From: Torreya grandis
Lineage: Eukaryota > Streptophyta > Pinopsida > Cupressales > Taxaceae
DNA length: 64,000 nt
Direction: 5' to 3'
Assembly: GCA_037957365.1 (NCBI GenBank)
Contig: JARHVA010000006.1
Span: 8,488,001 to 8,552,000 of the forward strand
Part shown: in pieces, positions 1-12,899 of the stretch
Layout: the number at the start of each line of letters is the position of its first letter
Numbering within the stretch: position 1 is the first letter of the stretch
Made by a program: the position numbers and the translations under genes
Notes under the pieces: generated by a model
The model's database searches: none
Told to the model about the DNA's origin: nothing
The model's input: only the letters and a program-made list of their open reading frames with translations

Positions 1-3000
1 CCAAATGATACAAGCTCACAAAATGATGAGAGAGTTCAAACTTAAATTGCTCATAAAATGGTGAGAGAGTGGCTTAGGTTGCTTGTAAAATGATGAGAAC
101 ATTGGCAAAGGGTGACTACGCTGACCTCAATGTAAGTTGAGTGTTGCCTACATAGTCCCAAGATGGGACCTCAAGTCACTATAGTTTTGCCTTACAACGG
201 AGGGATCTGACTAGTGTAGCAGCCAATTCAAACAAAAAAAATAAAGTTGGTAAATGGCATAGTAGGACATATGCATGTCAAGGTGGTACTTCAAGGCATG
301 ATAAATAAGTGTTTCCCTTAGTTTTCTCATAAGAGGTTATAACTAGGAAACAATGGCATAAGTCAATGATACTAATTTGCCCATATGTGGTTAAAATTAA
401 TAGCATGATAGTGGGACACTGATTTGCCCAAAGACGGTTATAATCGGGCACACTTGGTATAGAATGGAACAAGAAATAAAGGATACAACTGCCAAACCAC
501 TATCATACTAATCCAAAATATGGCCTCTATCTTGGAATACTTGAAACAACCGCTGAAACTGAAAGGAATCTTCATGCTGAAAGCAACCATGGAACCAATG
601 AAATGAAGCCAAGGTCAAATGCGCTGAGTAGGGAAGGCTTAAAAACAACTCAATTGATAGAAAAGGTATGGTAGAACCAAAAAGAAAGTTGATATTATGA
701 TATAACTAAGATGGTCCTTGATTCAGAAAACATTTTTATATAATTTGGAGAAAATATTCATTTCCACCGTAAGTTCTCTATTTTCAAAATATTAATTTAA
801 TATCCTATTTAATGGATTTATTAATCCATTGAATATTAATTTTAATATTTTTTAATTTTCTAACTTATGGTTTTTATTTTTACCATTGAATATTTTAAAG
901 CTTGTATCCCCAAAATTTAATTATCCCCACAAAGAGGGGGACAACTATTCATGTTCTTATCCACAAGGGATACCAAACAACTCATCTTATGCTGAGTTCA
1001 AACTATGATGAGCTCGAGATTGAGCCAAGTGCAAATTATACATGTCATGTGGCACTCAAGCAAGATGCCGAGTTAAGCGTGGTCTCAACCATGGTTTCAA
1101 ATATGTTCATGAATCCCATGTAAAGGTTGGTAACCATTGCATCCCAATAAATATGGGATTTGATTCCCATTTTCAGAAGCTGTTAGAACGACTAGGCAGG
1201 ATCCAAGTGGACAGAGGCCAGAATGGTAACAGATTGGAATCGATTTTTAAATATCCCATGGATTAGGCAATAGAGGACAAGTGGTGTAAAAATAATTGGG
1301 TTTTCCATTTTATAGGGATGGCCATTTTAGCCATTGGAGGAGCTCACCATTCGAGCTTGAAGCTCATAACCCGAATGAGTATGATTGTAAGACAGACCTG
1401 AGAAAATGGGGACGTGCGGTTATTTTTAAGAAAAAGCTCATTGAGTCATGTGTATGGCTATGTTATTGAATTCAAAAGAAAAACAGAGGGTCCTGAACCA
1501 GCATGAGGATGTTTTTTCAACTTTGGTTTGGACTTCGGCCATGAAGAAATAACCGAGCTTGAATCCTTGCACAGGGGAATTGTCGTGTTAATATACAGGT
1601 CCCGAATCGTATAAAACACAGCTGATGGATGAAGAGGAAAACCGAGCCTGTAAGGACTCTGATCATGCCTATTCAAAAGGCATTTAAGCCTGGGCAGATT
1701 AGAGATGGATTGGTAAAAGTTGTTAGGCTATAGTGAATCATGCAGAATGGAAAAAGGTGTGTTTTCTACATATACGTAAGCTCTGAATGAGTTGGCAGGT
1801 TAATATGCTAGTTTGACTAGACCTTTTGACCATGTACGCTTTGGATACAGATAAGAAAGCTGAGCCAAGATAGAAGGGCTATTGTAAAATCAAGCCATGC
1901 AGATGTGAAAGGTTTCTACTTATTCGTAAGGTTTTAAAATATAATGGATAGCATGATTCATACAGGATCTATGGGAGGCCATTATATAGCCACAGATAAG
2001 CTAAGTATCCGATAAAATATGGTGATCATTTTTAAGTCTTAGCATATGGCTAGATGGTTGATAACACAAGTCTTGAATAGGAGATTATTGCATGGTTTCC
2101 ATTCTGTATGTCTTTCATTATTCAAGAATAAAAAATGTGATGAAAGATTGACATGTCACTGTTGGATCGAGGATTGAGGCCCGAGGGAGGATAAGTATGA
2201 CTGTAATGGGTTGAAGTAGCAAACTAGGCAGGTGCGTCTTCCTTTATTTTGCAATGCCAAGTCGGGATAATTAGCATTAGTAGGAGAATTTTGTATTATC
2301 TGAACTGAGTCTTTTTGAATAGAAACCTAAGGTAAATATTATTTTGTTTTCTACTATTTATATGGCTTTTAGCCATGGAGGAAAATAAAAATGGATATTT
2401 ATAATAAAACGTAGATATATAAATATTTATATATCTTTGTCTATTTTGTAAAGCCTATTGAGCTTTGGGCGGAGATATTAATTGAGGGGAAGTGAATCTT
2501 TGGATCGAGGATGACATTAATAATAATACATATACCTAAGTTTGGGGGTAAATCATTTTTTTCTATTTTATAGTGATAGATAAGGAAAATATGTATAATG
2601 GCTCTCTATTGATACATAGAGACTTATAAGCTATATTTTTTATATGTCTATTTTAAAAGGCTTTTGGCTATGTGGGATGTATGTATATAGCTACAGTGAG
2701 ATTATTGGGGTAGTAGGTCTGTCATAAGGTAGAGGCACTTTTATTTAATATTGTACCCTTTTGAAGAGTTTTTACATATACTCTTATTGGAGAAAAATTG
2801 CCCAAATGAAAGGAAAATTGCTTGAATATATGAAGGATGAATAGATGCTATAGATAAAGGAAAGACATCTACTAAATGAATTAGAGTCTTAAAGTCAATT
2901 TCAACATCAAATTACAGGTTCCTTAAATCCATTTATGATGTAAGTTGAAAAGTGTATATTTGCATCATTTTTATAATGGATCTGATTGCAGTTAATCAAT

Positions 3001-3067
3001 CCTGGAAACGTAACCCAAATGATGGGTGAACTTCATTATCACTTATGGTGTCATTTTTCCTTCCAAT
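1..3067. other. AT-rich DNA without a recognisable gene
   Basis: No frame on either strand shows a domain I recognise; the short open frames lack motifs and agree with no neighbour. Positions 141-156 hold gtgttgcctacatagt, whose reverse complement recurs exactly at 29845-29860 in the 3' part of the second gypsy element. The next recognisable gypsy coding sequence is the integrase end at 9387 on the minus strand, with a LINE inserted between. I infer that at least part of this stretch is the 3' non-pol region of the first gypsy element. I could not find its LTR boundary. Confidence 0.4.
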
Positions 3068-3086
3068 TACTCTATGTTTCACTTTT
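3068..3086. repeat. LINE target site duplication, left copy
   Basis: The 19 bases tactctatgtttcactttt are identical to 9129-9147. The bases just outside differ (t at 3067, c at 9128). The pair brackets the LINE exactly and is typical of target-primed reverse transcription. Confidence 0.9.
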
Positions 3087-3242
3087 TTTTTAAAAATAAA
3101 AATAAAAAGGGCTAAAATTTTTATTAAACTTAAATCATCAAATTACAAAAGCATCCAAACAACCCACAAGACAAGCAAACCAAAAACAACAACCTCAAAC
3201 CTCAACTCCCCCAATATCTCCAGTAAGAATGGGTTCCAGTTC

Positions 3243-6200
3243 CTAACGTAAATCACCAGGCAACTTCTCCCATTCATCTACCTTGCGGCCTTCTCCCTCT
3301 TCTGATGCCCATTTTGCCAAACAATCAGACGCCCTATTCCACTCTCGTGGAATGTGGACATAGGATATCGAATCCATGCAAGAAATCACCTGTAAAATTT
3401 GCTGCACTATCGTAGCCAACTGCCAGCTCACATCAGAAATTTTTCTTTCCAGGATCAAGTTAATCAGGATATGAGAATCAGCTTTACAGATCACCCTCCT
3501 CCAACCCAATGCATAAGCTCTCCTCAAAGCATATAGGATAGCCAAACCTTCCATCTTATTAACCATTTGCACTCCCTGATATGTCGAAAAAAAAAACCAC
3601 AGATCCCAAAAAATCCCTAGTAATCCCACCAATCTTAGCTGCCCCTGGGTTGCCCCTGGATGACCCATCCATATTAATTTTCAAAAGCCCAGCAGGTGGA
3701 GGCGTCCACTTCCCCAATCGTTAAACTTTCCACTACCCTTGTGCACCACGTCTAACACAAGCCGAGATCAGAGATAACTCTCTTATGCCAAATCGTTCTA
3801 GCACCTCAGCATCACCTTTCTTTAATGGCAGCATAACCTCACTCTTTACTTCAATAGATTCCTGGATCATTCCCTTAATTCTACTCCAAACCTATTGAAT
3901 CTCCAATTTTTCCCCCTTAAAAATTCTCCAGTTTCTTTCCAGCCAAACTTGCCAAAGCAGGAAAACAGGGCCAGCGTACCACGCATCTTGCAAGAAGGAA
4001 GTCGAAGAAGGGGGACGGCCCACTCTAGACCAAAAATCAGCCGAAAAAACAATGTGGATGCATTGGCACTGCCACGCATCCCACCAGAGGTGCCATAGTT
4101 AAAGAGTGAAGGTACAATGAAAGAAAATGTGAGAGGAGTCTTCTTCCTCTCTATTGCAGAGCACACACCTCGAAGGACCAACAAATCCCCACTTTTGAAT
4201 ATTGTCCCATGTCAAACATCTGTTCCACACTAAAGTCCATGTAAAATAGTTACACTTCGGCCACGAGAAACCATTCCAAACTTTCTTCCACCACTGAACT
4301 TCCCCTCTATCCTCATACTGATGGGAAATCAACTCCTGAGAGCCATATGACACCGTATACTTCCCCTTGGGGTTTGGGAACCATGCTAACACATCACTGT
4401 CTATAAGTGCATTACAACTACATCGGGATAGAATATTTTGTAGGTCCATGCACTCTGCCTCCAAACCAAGAATCAGCCACTCTTTCAGGGACTTCCATCT
4501 GGCAACCACCACCTGCCCCTGAAAGGAAATGGACTTAAAGTCGCACACCCTTTTCTAGCTAGCTTCACAAAACCTCTGGGCCAAAGTACTTACCTGAGGA
4601 TATTAGCTAATTATAGGAGGGAAACCGTCCCACGAGTCATGCCAAAATTGGACCTCCACCCCACTCTTGCATATCTAGAAAAGACCCCTCTTAATCAGCA
4701 TGGCTCTTTTCTTGAGAGTCTCCCAAATCGCTGAGCCTTTACCAACCAAATCATATCGTGGAATATCCCTCCTTGAAATCCCAAAAAAATACTTGTGGGA
4801 CAACACTCTAGCCCACAGTTGATCTTGCTCCACACACCAACGCCAGTATAGTTTGGCAGCCAAAGCCGTACTAGATAGCACAGACTACTGTAATCCCAGC
4901 CTGCCAAACCTCTTTGGGCTGCAAACCGTCTCCCACTTAATTAGGTTCCACTTGGTCAAAGATAAATTCCTAGCCCATAAAAACTATCTTGTTAAGGAGT
5001 CCAAGTCCTTAACAAAGCTCATTGGTGCCACCTGGATCATACACCTATAGATGGGAAGAGCCTGCACCACTAATTGAATGAGTTTAACTCGACTCGCAAA
5101 GGATAACCAACGGTGGGTCCAATGATTCACCTTGTCCCCAAATTTGTCTAGGATCACCCACCACGACTCCTTAGCCAGCCGACCAACAGAGATAGGAATC
5201 TTGAGATAAAGCAGTGGGAGACTCCCAATTCAGAACCTGAGGATAAGAGCCACTCTTCGTTGTATGGCCAGAGGAGTGTTAAAGAAAAAAATAAATGATT
5301 TGCCCTCATTAATTACTTGTCTAGAGGCAGCAAGGTAAACATCCAAGTGCTTGCGTATGTTAGACACCTCCCTAGTAGTAGCCCTACCCATCAAAGCCAC
5401 ATCGTCCACAAACTAGAGATGGGATTGTATAGGAATTTCCTTCCCCCACTGCCAACCCTGAATAGCACCATCACCCACATTTATTTTGATCAATCGACCC
5501 AAGCCTTCCACCAATAGAAGAAACAAGTAAGGAGAAAGAGGGTCACCTTGCCTCAATCCATGAGAAGCCCCAAAGAGATTAGAGTGCTCACCATTAATCA
5601 GAACTACAAAGGAGGTCGAGTTCACACAGCTCAAAACCCAATGAGTCCAATCCTCTACAAAACCAAAGGCACCCAAGACCTTCTGGAGGAAGGACAACCA
5701 AACTCTATCATAGGCCTTTGACATATCTAGCTTGATAAACATCACCTTCTCATTGGACTGAGTCATGGAATGTATAGTCTCAGTAGCCATCACCACCCCA
5801 TCCAAAATCTATCGGCCCTCAACAAAGCCACCTTGCTCCTCTGAGATAAGCGTAGGCAGCCACTTTTTTAACCTCTTAGTGATCAGCTTATAAATAATTT
5901 TATAAGTGACATTGCAGAGAGAAATGGGCCTAAAAAGACTCAGCCTATCAGCCCCTGCACCCTTAGGAATGAGAGCCAGAAAGGTGGAATTCAAAGCCTG
6001 AAGCATTTGCTTGTTCCTCTGGGATTCTTGAACAACAGCCAGGAGGTCAAATTTACCAAAATTTCTAGAAGAACTCAATCGAGAAGCCATCTGGACCAGG
6101 AGCCTTTCCTTTTTGCATCATAAAGACTATCATTATTAATTCCTTCAAGGATATATCCCTCATCAAATGCTCATTCATATCCCTAGTCACCAAAGAGGGG

Positions 6201-7489
6201 ATACAATACAGGATCTGGACCTCTTCAGCTGAGTCCCCCTGCACTTCCTCTTTGAATAACAAAGCAAAATACTGCGCTACCTCATTAATTATACCCTGCA
6301 TAGAAGAAATAGTCTCCCCACTGTCCAACACCAAAGAAGTAATCTCCATGCCATGCTGTCTAGCCCAAACTGAATTGAAGAAGAAGGTTGTGTTCTTATC
6401 CCCTTCTCTAAGCCATTCAATCCAGGCCTTTTTTTTCCAAAATATTTCTTGCCTTAGTTCCCATTCCTCCAAAGCTTTTAAGGCCCTGGCTTCCTCCCTC
6501 AGCAAAACCTCAGTTATTCCCTCATCCCTAATGGTTCTGGCAATGACATTCAGCTCCATCTGCACCTCCTTTTTCATTTAGAAAATATTCCCAAAGCTTT
6601 GTCGATTCCATTTTTTGAGCTGGTACTTGACAAATTGGAGAAGCTTAACAAAAGTATACATTGCTGTTCCTACAGTAGGCATGCCCCTCCTCCACCAATC
6701 TGCCACTCATCCAGACAGGTCTGGGTCCCTGAGCCACATAAGCTAAAACTTAAAACGTGCCTTCAGAGGCTCACGGGTAGAATAAATGACCAATTTTATT
6801 GGCAAGTGGTCCGAGCCCCTCCAATCAAGAATCTCAAGGAAGGAAGACCACGAACCCCCTACCCAATAACAAGAGGTCATGAATCTATCTAAATGCTCCG
6901 CAATGCACCTGTCTCCCATTCTGCGATTGTTCTAAGTAAAGCATCCATTAACCGTCTTTATATCCACTAAATTGAGTGCCTCAATATTATCCCAGAGTAG
7001 GAGAGAAGAAGGTTCCAGCTGTGCATTACCTCCTCTCTTCTCCGTTAAATCAAGAATAACATTAAAGTCTCCCGCCACAATCCATGGCAAATAGGGAAAT
7101 AATTGACGAAAAAAGTGGATGTTTTTCTAAACAAGAAGTTTAACTTGGAAATCTGTAGGAGCATAAACATTGGAGAAAAGGACTTATTCACCCAACTCAA
7201 TACATGAAGCCACCATAGATAAAGAGGATTTAAAGGAAATATAAGACACAAGTTGGATCTTGTGCAGATTCCAGAAACAAGCCACTCCCCCTGAATATCC
7301 ATGAGCTCCAATGCATTGCCATGAACCATACCGCCATAACTTAGGTGCAATATTCCTCATATCATCCATAGAAACTTTCATTTCTTGGAGAAAGAGAATA
7401 TCAGGTACTTGACATCTAACTAATTCCCTAATAGCCTTTTGTCTGGGACCGTTGTTCAGTCCCCTTACATTCCATGAGAGAATGATCAT
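3243..7489 (-). pseudogene. LINE ORF2: endonuclease, reverse transcriptase, RNase H (broken)
   Basis: ORF2 would nick target DNA and copy the element's RNA in place. The ATG at 7489 opens onto an APE-type endonuclease (SWNVRGLN, then FLQE, then VYAPT and GDFN further on). RT follows: PDGF near 6080, GGFVEGR at about 5810, KLDMSKAYDRV at about 5735, HGLRQGDPLSPYLF at about 5560, and the catalytic box as FVDD at 5401-5412 (FADD is usual). A zf-RVT region lies at about 4350-4100 and RNase H at 3668-3270 with its E, D and D residues visible. The frame shifts near 6080 and again between 4099 and 3668. Stops at 5806-5808 and just before FVDD are TAG where Q is conserved, pointing to CAG-to-TAG change. 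Confidence 0.92.
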
Positions 7490-7556
7490 TTCAGAGGAGT
7501 TAAGAAGTGTGAGTCTAAGGTCTTAACCTCACCAGACTCTACCAAGGTCTCCCCAA

Positions 7557-8915
7557 TCATCTTGAGTCTATTCGTGTCCTTCTTGCATCCCACTTTAGCA
7601 TTTTTTTTGACGTCCCCTTCTTTCCCTCCCTCTGGAGAATACCTAGGTGAGGAGAAGGTTTTCCTTTCTTATCGACTTCTATCCCCACAACCCTTGTCAA
7701 AGGGTACATGTCCTCTCCATTCTATTCTAGGTCCCTATCTATCACCTCCCCCCCTAATTCCTCTATCTGCCCTTCAACAGCCATGGGTAAGGTCGACTCT
7801 TCCTGAAGTACCACTGGAAGATTGGCTGAATTAATCTCTGGTACTGAACCTCCCACGAATTGCTCCACACTCATTAATCTCAAAATTACTTCTTACTGGC
7901 CCAATCCGTCCAAGATTTTAAACCTGTTGAATGTGTCATCATCCTGCCTCTCCCTAAGGGTCCTCTTCTGGCCCTTGTTACGGCTTCAAGCTTTCACTTG
8001 TACAAAACCTTCAGCATCCTTGCTCTCCCCAACCTCTGATTTCTTCCCTTTATCAGTGCTGGGAATGCTGCTAGGTGGCAGCTGGGGATGTTGCTCCATT
8101 GGCTTAGCCTTCAGACATCTTTGCACCAGGTGTCCATACTCATGGCAAAGGAGACATTTGAAGGGAAGTGTCTCATAGTCCAATTGTTGCACCCAGGAGT
8201 ATGAACCTGCACTCATCTCTAGTGCATCAGGCAATGGTTTGCTTAAATCAATTTCCACACAAATTCAGGCAAAAGTCATGACTTTTTTACCTAGAGTCTG
8301 AGTTGAAGACCCCACCAGCCTTCCAAGTATTGAAGCTAACATCAGGAGAACATCCTCACGACATCATTCAATAGGAAGTCTGGGGAGCCTAACCCATACC
8401 AAAACTTGAGTTGGTAATTCCTCAGAAGGATTAAACCCAGTGTGCCAAGGTTTAACAAAAAGTTTGACCTGATTATAAAAGTATGGCCCTCCATCAAAAA
8501 CCCTGTTGCGGTCAGCCAGGCATACAAATGTGACCATGAAGTAGTTATTTACCAATAACGTGACCTCCATTTCTCCCTCTGGCTCCCACACTCTCCTAGA
8601 CCAACCCTCCAAAAATTGAAGGGAAACTTTCAGACCCAAAAACTTACAATATAAAGAATGCTTGGAATAATATTCCACATCCTCCGAAATCATATCGAAA
8701 GGAATTACCAGTTTAGGTCATTCCTTGCATTTCTCTAGGCAACCATTAATCTTCATAATCCTGGATTCCCCGGACAAGCTCCATTCCATTGATCCTAGAT
8801 TTTGTGAAGAAAACTCCTGACCTACTGATTTACCTTACTACTCCTGCCTGTTCATGCCCACAGCTGCGCGAAAGCTTTTGCCAAACATGATTTTTAAAGG
8901 CTCATGTTGAGCCAT
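7557..8915 (-). pseudogene. LINE ORF1: nucleic-acid-binding protein with CCHC knuckle (broken)
   Basis: ORF1 proteins coat the LINE RNA. One frame from the ATG at 8915 to a TGA at 7557-7559 (about 452 codons) carries a DUF4283-type domain (8693-8364; YCKFLGL, GGPYF, WVRLPRLPIE) and a CX2CX4HX4C zinc knuckle at 8156-8115 (CLLCHEYGHLVQRC). All segments stay in one frame, but stops interrupt it. One follows PIE where W is usual (TGG to TGA); two look like CGA-to-TGA changes of arginine. The ORF ends about 70 bases before the ORF2 start, as in other plant L1 elements. The start is chosen because it is in frame with both domains. Confidence 0.85.
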
Positions 8916-9128
8916 GATCACGCCCTCCTTAGTCCAACATGACCCTGCGATGCCTCTACTTGACGCCTCAGCCCTTTGCCACTCCCTCGCTCCCCCAAAC
9001 TACCCCTACGCACACCAACCCACTACTTTGAATAGGATAGGGCATGGCTGCCCTATCTTGGTCGCGACCTACACACGCTGCAGCCCGTCATTCTCCATCG
9101 ACACCACTCTCCAATTGTTCATCCTTTC

Positions 9129-9147
9129 TACTCTATGTTTCACTTTT
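9129..9147. repeat. LINE target site duplication, right copy
   Basis: Identical 19-base copy of 3068-3086, at the 5' end of the minus-strand LINE. Confidence 0.9.
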
Positions 9148-9386
9148 AATTCAGTAAAAAAAAAAATTAATGAGGCACTAAGATTGAATTACCAAAAAAT
9201 TTAATATGACAATAAATCAAAAGTTATATGTGGGAAATGAGTTTATAAAGTTCTATTAATTTCACTCAATCCTAGATTTTTGTACCAATTCTATTTAACT
9301 AAGGAATTGAGATATTTTAGTATCCCTTTTAAGAAACTATTTATTTGGTTTATGAATCTGTCCTCATAGACAATGCAACAAGTCAC

Positions 9387-10720
9387 TCAAGCGAAGTAAT
9401 GCTTGAGGTGTATAATTTTCATCGGCTCATCAATTTTATCCCTCTCTAGTGTAGCGACCCTATATGCTCCAACACCATAGTTTACAACAATGATGAAAGG
9501 ACCTACCCAGTTTGGTTTAAACTTGCCTTTATGTTTCTTTTTAGTTGTGTTATTCTTTTGGTTTTGTTTAGAAATGAGATCACCAAGTTCAAATTCTCTA
9601 TGTTTCACGTGATGATTGTAGTGGCCACGGAGTTGATTCTAATATGCTTGAAGATTATTTACTACGGCCATGCATTTTTCATAAAGTAAATCTAGCTCTT
9701 ACAGGTGAGCTACTCGATAGTCTTCATCATGTAAGACATGCTTTAAAGAGATGCATAAAGAAGGTAACTCAACCTTAATGGGAAGAATGGCCTCAATATC
9801 ATAAACAAATGAATATGAAGTGGCTCTTGTTAGAATGCGATGATTGGTAAGCTATGTCCAGAGGGTGTAGAATATTTAGAGGTGATAATCACAACTAACA
9901 TCATTGACAATCTTTTTAAGGAGGTTGAAAATGGTTTTGTTTGATGCTTCTTCTTGGCCATTACTTTGTGGGTAATAGGTCATGGAAAAATGTTGCTTAA
10001 TCTTGTATTCGACATATAGTGATTTGACATCCTTATTTTTGAATGATCTATCATTATCAGATATAATGTTAGAGGGGATACTGTAGTAGAAAATGAGATG
10101 GTTAAATATGAATTTAGAAATTTGCTTTCCAATCATGTAAGTGAGGGGTATAGCTTCAACCCACTTATTGAAATATTATGTGGTAGTAAAAATATATTTA
10201 TGGCCATCAGATGAGGTGGGGTTTATCTTCTCAATGAGATCGAGGCCCCATGTAGCAAATGGCCATGGTGTCAGCATTGGTTTCAAAGTCTTGGTTGGGG
10301 CATGAATCAAATTAACATGGCATTGATATCATAGTTTTTCACATATGCAGTTGTAGTTACATCTGCATCCATCATTGGCCAATAGTACCCAATATGAAAG
10401 ACATTTTTAGATAGGACTGCCCCGCTGGGTGGGATCTACATACTCCTTCGTGAACTTCCCATAACACTAATGTAGATTTTACCAAAGTTAAACAACAAAA
10501 TAGAGTTCCATCAAAACTGTGAAAATATAAAGTTGCTCTGATTAAGGTGTAACATGTGGCATGGTGGATAAAGGATTTGGATTATTTATGAGATAAATCA
10601 AGTGGCATTATTTGGTCATGAAAATAAGCATATAGATCTAAATACCAAATAGAACTGGGACCAAGAATATAATAGATCATTATGATAGTTGAATGTTCAT
10701 GAGTTAGCACTGTCAGATTT
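9387..10720 (-). pseudogene. Gypsy integrase (broken)
   Basis: Integrase joins element DNA to the host chromosome. The core reads WGLDLIEKI (first D) near 10240, IISDNDRSFKN (second D) near 10060 and QSNGQEEASNKT (E) near 9970, so the D,D,E residues are still visible. The last part (9608-9387) has KFKPNWVGPFIIV and ends HLKHYFA, the usual Tat integrase C-terminus. Stops separate the segments (for example where D or Q is expected after FTTT). The close relative at 23461-24716 ends HLKHFYT. Confidence 0.88.
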
Positions 10721-10899
10721 TTAATGAGAAACTAGTATTCATTGGTCATATCTGTATGTCGAATCAAAGATCCAATGGTAGCCATGACATCTATTGTTAT
10801 ATTATTGGCCCCTGTATATGTTTAAATTGGACATCGATATTCTACAATTTGAGAGTGTCGATAATGATTTTGTATAGGACTAGCTTATCATCTTTAGTC

Positions 10900-11646
10900 T
10901 GAAAATGGTTTGTAAATTGATTGATGATTAGCTGAGAATCACCATAAACCTTTAGATGTATGTTTTATTGTATTGTCTATCAAAGCCCTACAGTGAGTGC
11001 TTCATATTTGGCCATGTTGTTGGTACAAATAAAGCTGATCCTAAATGAATTAGGGATTAAATCCTCATGGAGTAATAAACCAAATGCCTTCCCCTGATCG
11101 ATGTGATGTAAATGATCCATCAAAATATAGCTTCTAGTGCTGATCCTCAAGAGGTGTTTCAATGATGGTCATAATGGATTCATCTAGGAATTGGAATGTT
11201 AAAAATTTGGTATCTACAAGTGGTGATTTAACATGTTGATTTTTAAGGACTTTCCCCTAAATGGCTTTCTAGTTGACATACATTATCTTAAACTCACTGA
11301 GAAGCATGATCCATTTGGCCATGTGGCCTTGTAAAGTTGTTTTAGATAATAGATACTTGAGCGGATCTAGTTTTGAAATGACCATGGTCTTATTGTTTAA
11401 CATGTAATGTCATAGTTTTTGAGCTATGAAGATCATGGATAAATAAGCTTTTTTAATGGGTGTATAATTATGCTCATACATGACCAATGTAAAATTTAAA
11501 TAGTACATGACATGCTCCTTTCCATTATCATCATGTAGAGCTAGAGTTACCCCTAGGGCTTTGTTGGTAACTAATAGATATAAGAGGAATGGGTTTCTTG
11601 ACATAAGAGGTAATAAAATAGGTAGATTGGCTAGATAGTCCTTCAA
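10900..11646 (-). pseudogene. Gypsy double RNase H region (broken)
   Basis: Two RNase H domains would remove the RNA template during reverse transcription. The first, directly after RT (11646-11410), reads MKDYLANLPILLP, then HDDNGKEHVMYYL and NYTPIKKAYLSMIF. The second (11162-10980) reads SFRISFICTNNMAKYEALTVGL, close to the archaeal-type RNase H of Tat elements. I see no intact active-site set: the usual tract before GLLL is altered and stops lie between the domains. Having both domains supports the Tat assignment. Confidence 0.8.
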
Positions 11647-11699
11647 GCATTGAAAAGCTTTCTAGGATTCATCATCCTAATGATATTCTACACCTTTCT

Positions 11700-12420
11700 A
11701 GTAAATGTGTAAATATATGGTACTTGTTGGCCAACTGAAAGATGAAGCATCTAATGGATTATATTTTAACTTACAAACTATGAAACTGCTTCAAATTGGT
11801 TGGTGGTTGCATCTTTGTTACGATTAGTACTTTAGATAGATCGACTTTAATTCCCTTGTGAGACATAATGAAGCCAAGCAATTTGCTTGAAGTAACTCCA
11901 AAAACACATTTCTTAGGGTTGAGCCTGAATTTATATTCTTACAATCATTCAAATATCCTCCTCAATGTTGTTGGATGATCATCCCTAGTCCTTGCTTTAC
12001 CTCATAGGTAGTCGATGTAGTATTTAACAATATCACACATCATATCATGAAATATGATGGTCATGGCTCTTTGGTATGTGGCCCCTACATTTTTGAGACC
12101 AAATGGCATAAAATGATAACTGACATTTTCCATATAGTGGTGAAGGCTATTTTATGTCTATTTTTTGGTATGATTTGAATCTGATTGTAGCCTGAGAATC
12201 CATCCATTAGTGAAAGCATTTCATAACCCGTTATGGAGTCGATAATCATGTCAATGTTTGGTAGAATAAAGTCATCCTTAGGGTAGGATTTATTTGTCTC
12301 TAAAATCAATGTATATCTAGATTCCTTCTATTTTTTTGTTGATGGGTACAACATTGGAGATCCACTCTAAGTAGTTGATCGATCGAATACATCTCATTTC
12401 CAAGAGTTTTCCCAACGCTT
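11700..12420 (-). pseudogene. Gypsy reverse transcriptase (broken)
   Basis: The segment 12309-12085 reads KSYPKDDFILPNIDMIIDS and LSLMDGFSGYNQI, the conserved RT fingers and palm of Ty3/gypsy elements. Further on come LKNVGATYQRAM and the catalytic box, which here reads YIDY at 12008-12019 instead of Y(I/V)DD. The second catalytic aspartate is therefore lost. NPKKCVFGV and LLGFIMSHKGI follow. Several stops interrupt the frame. This copy could not make active enzyme even if the stops were read through. Confidence 0.85.
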
Positions 12421-12899
12421 TCTTCACTAATACAACAATGCAAGGATTCATCTTACATAATTTTTATTTTATAGGTTTGGCATAAAGATGTACCACAAGG
12501 TGGTGTACAACCAAGGTGGGGTCTGAACCTAGCATGTCAGAGTAGGCCCATACAAATATATCAACAAAATTCCCTCAATAGGGATGTAAAGACTTCACAT
12601 GCCTCTTCAGTGAGGGATGCACCTAATTTGATCCATTTTGGGTTGTCTGGAGTCTTGATGTTAACTTATGTTGTGTCTTCCACTAGAAGGGTTGAATCAT
12701 ATTATAGAATACTTGACAAAGATTTGAACTAGTTTGCAACTTTAGAGTCCTCCGTTAGGACTAGTTCTTCAAGTTCTCCTAGGCATGATGAATCAAAATC
12801 CCCCAATGGTAGGGATGACCATGTGACAATAATTTTTGGAAACTCTTGGATGATTCAATCAAAATCCTATTGTTCTTCAAGATGAAACTTAGACCCATA

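Larger units (their letters stand above)
3087..9128 (-). mobile_element. Near full-length L1-type LINE, RNase H subtype, decayed
   Basis: This is a non-LTR retrotransposon of about 6.04 kb on the minus strand. A perfect 19-base duplication lies at 3068-3086 and 9129-9147. Read on the minus strand it has a short 5' leader, ORF1 (about 8915-7557), ORF2 (about 7489-3243) and an A-rich 3' end seen on the plus strand as T-rich sequence at 3083-3091. The order DUF4283 domain and zinc knuckle, then APE endonuclease, RT, zf-RVT and RNase H is that of plant L1 elements. Both ORFs are broken by stops and ORF2 by frameshifts, so it cannot move by itself. The intact duplication shows an essentially full-length insertion. 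Confidence 0.93.

Noticed and set aside
6252..6581. 109-codon plus-strand frame
   Set aside because: Shadow of LINE ORF2, which has recognisable protein text on the minus strand there.
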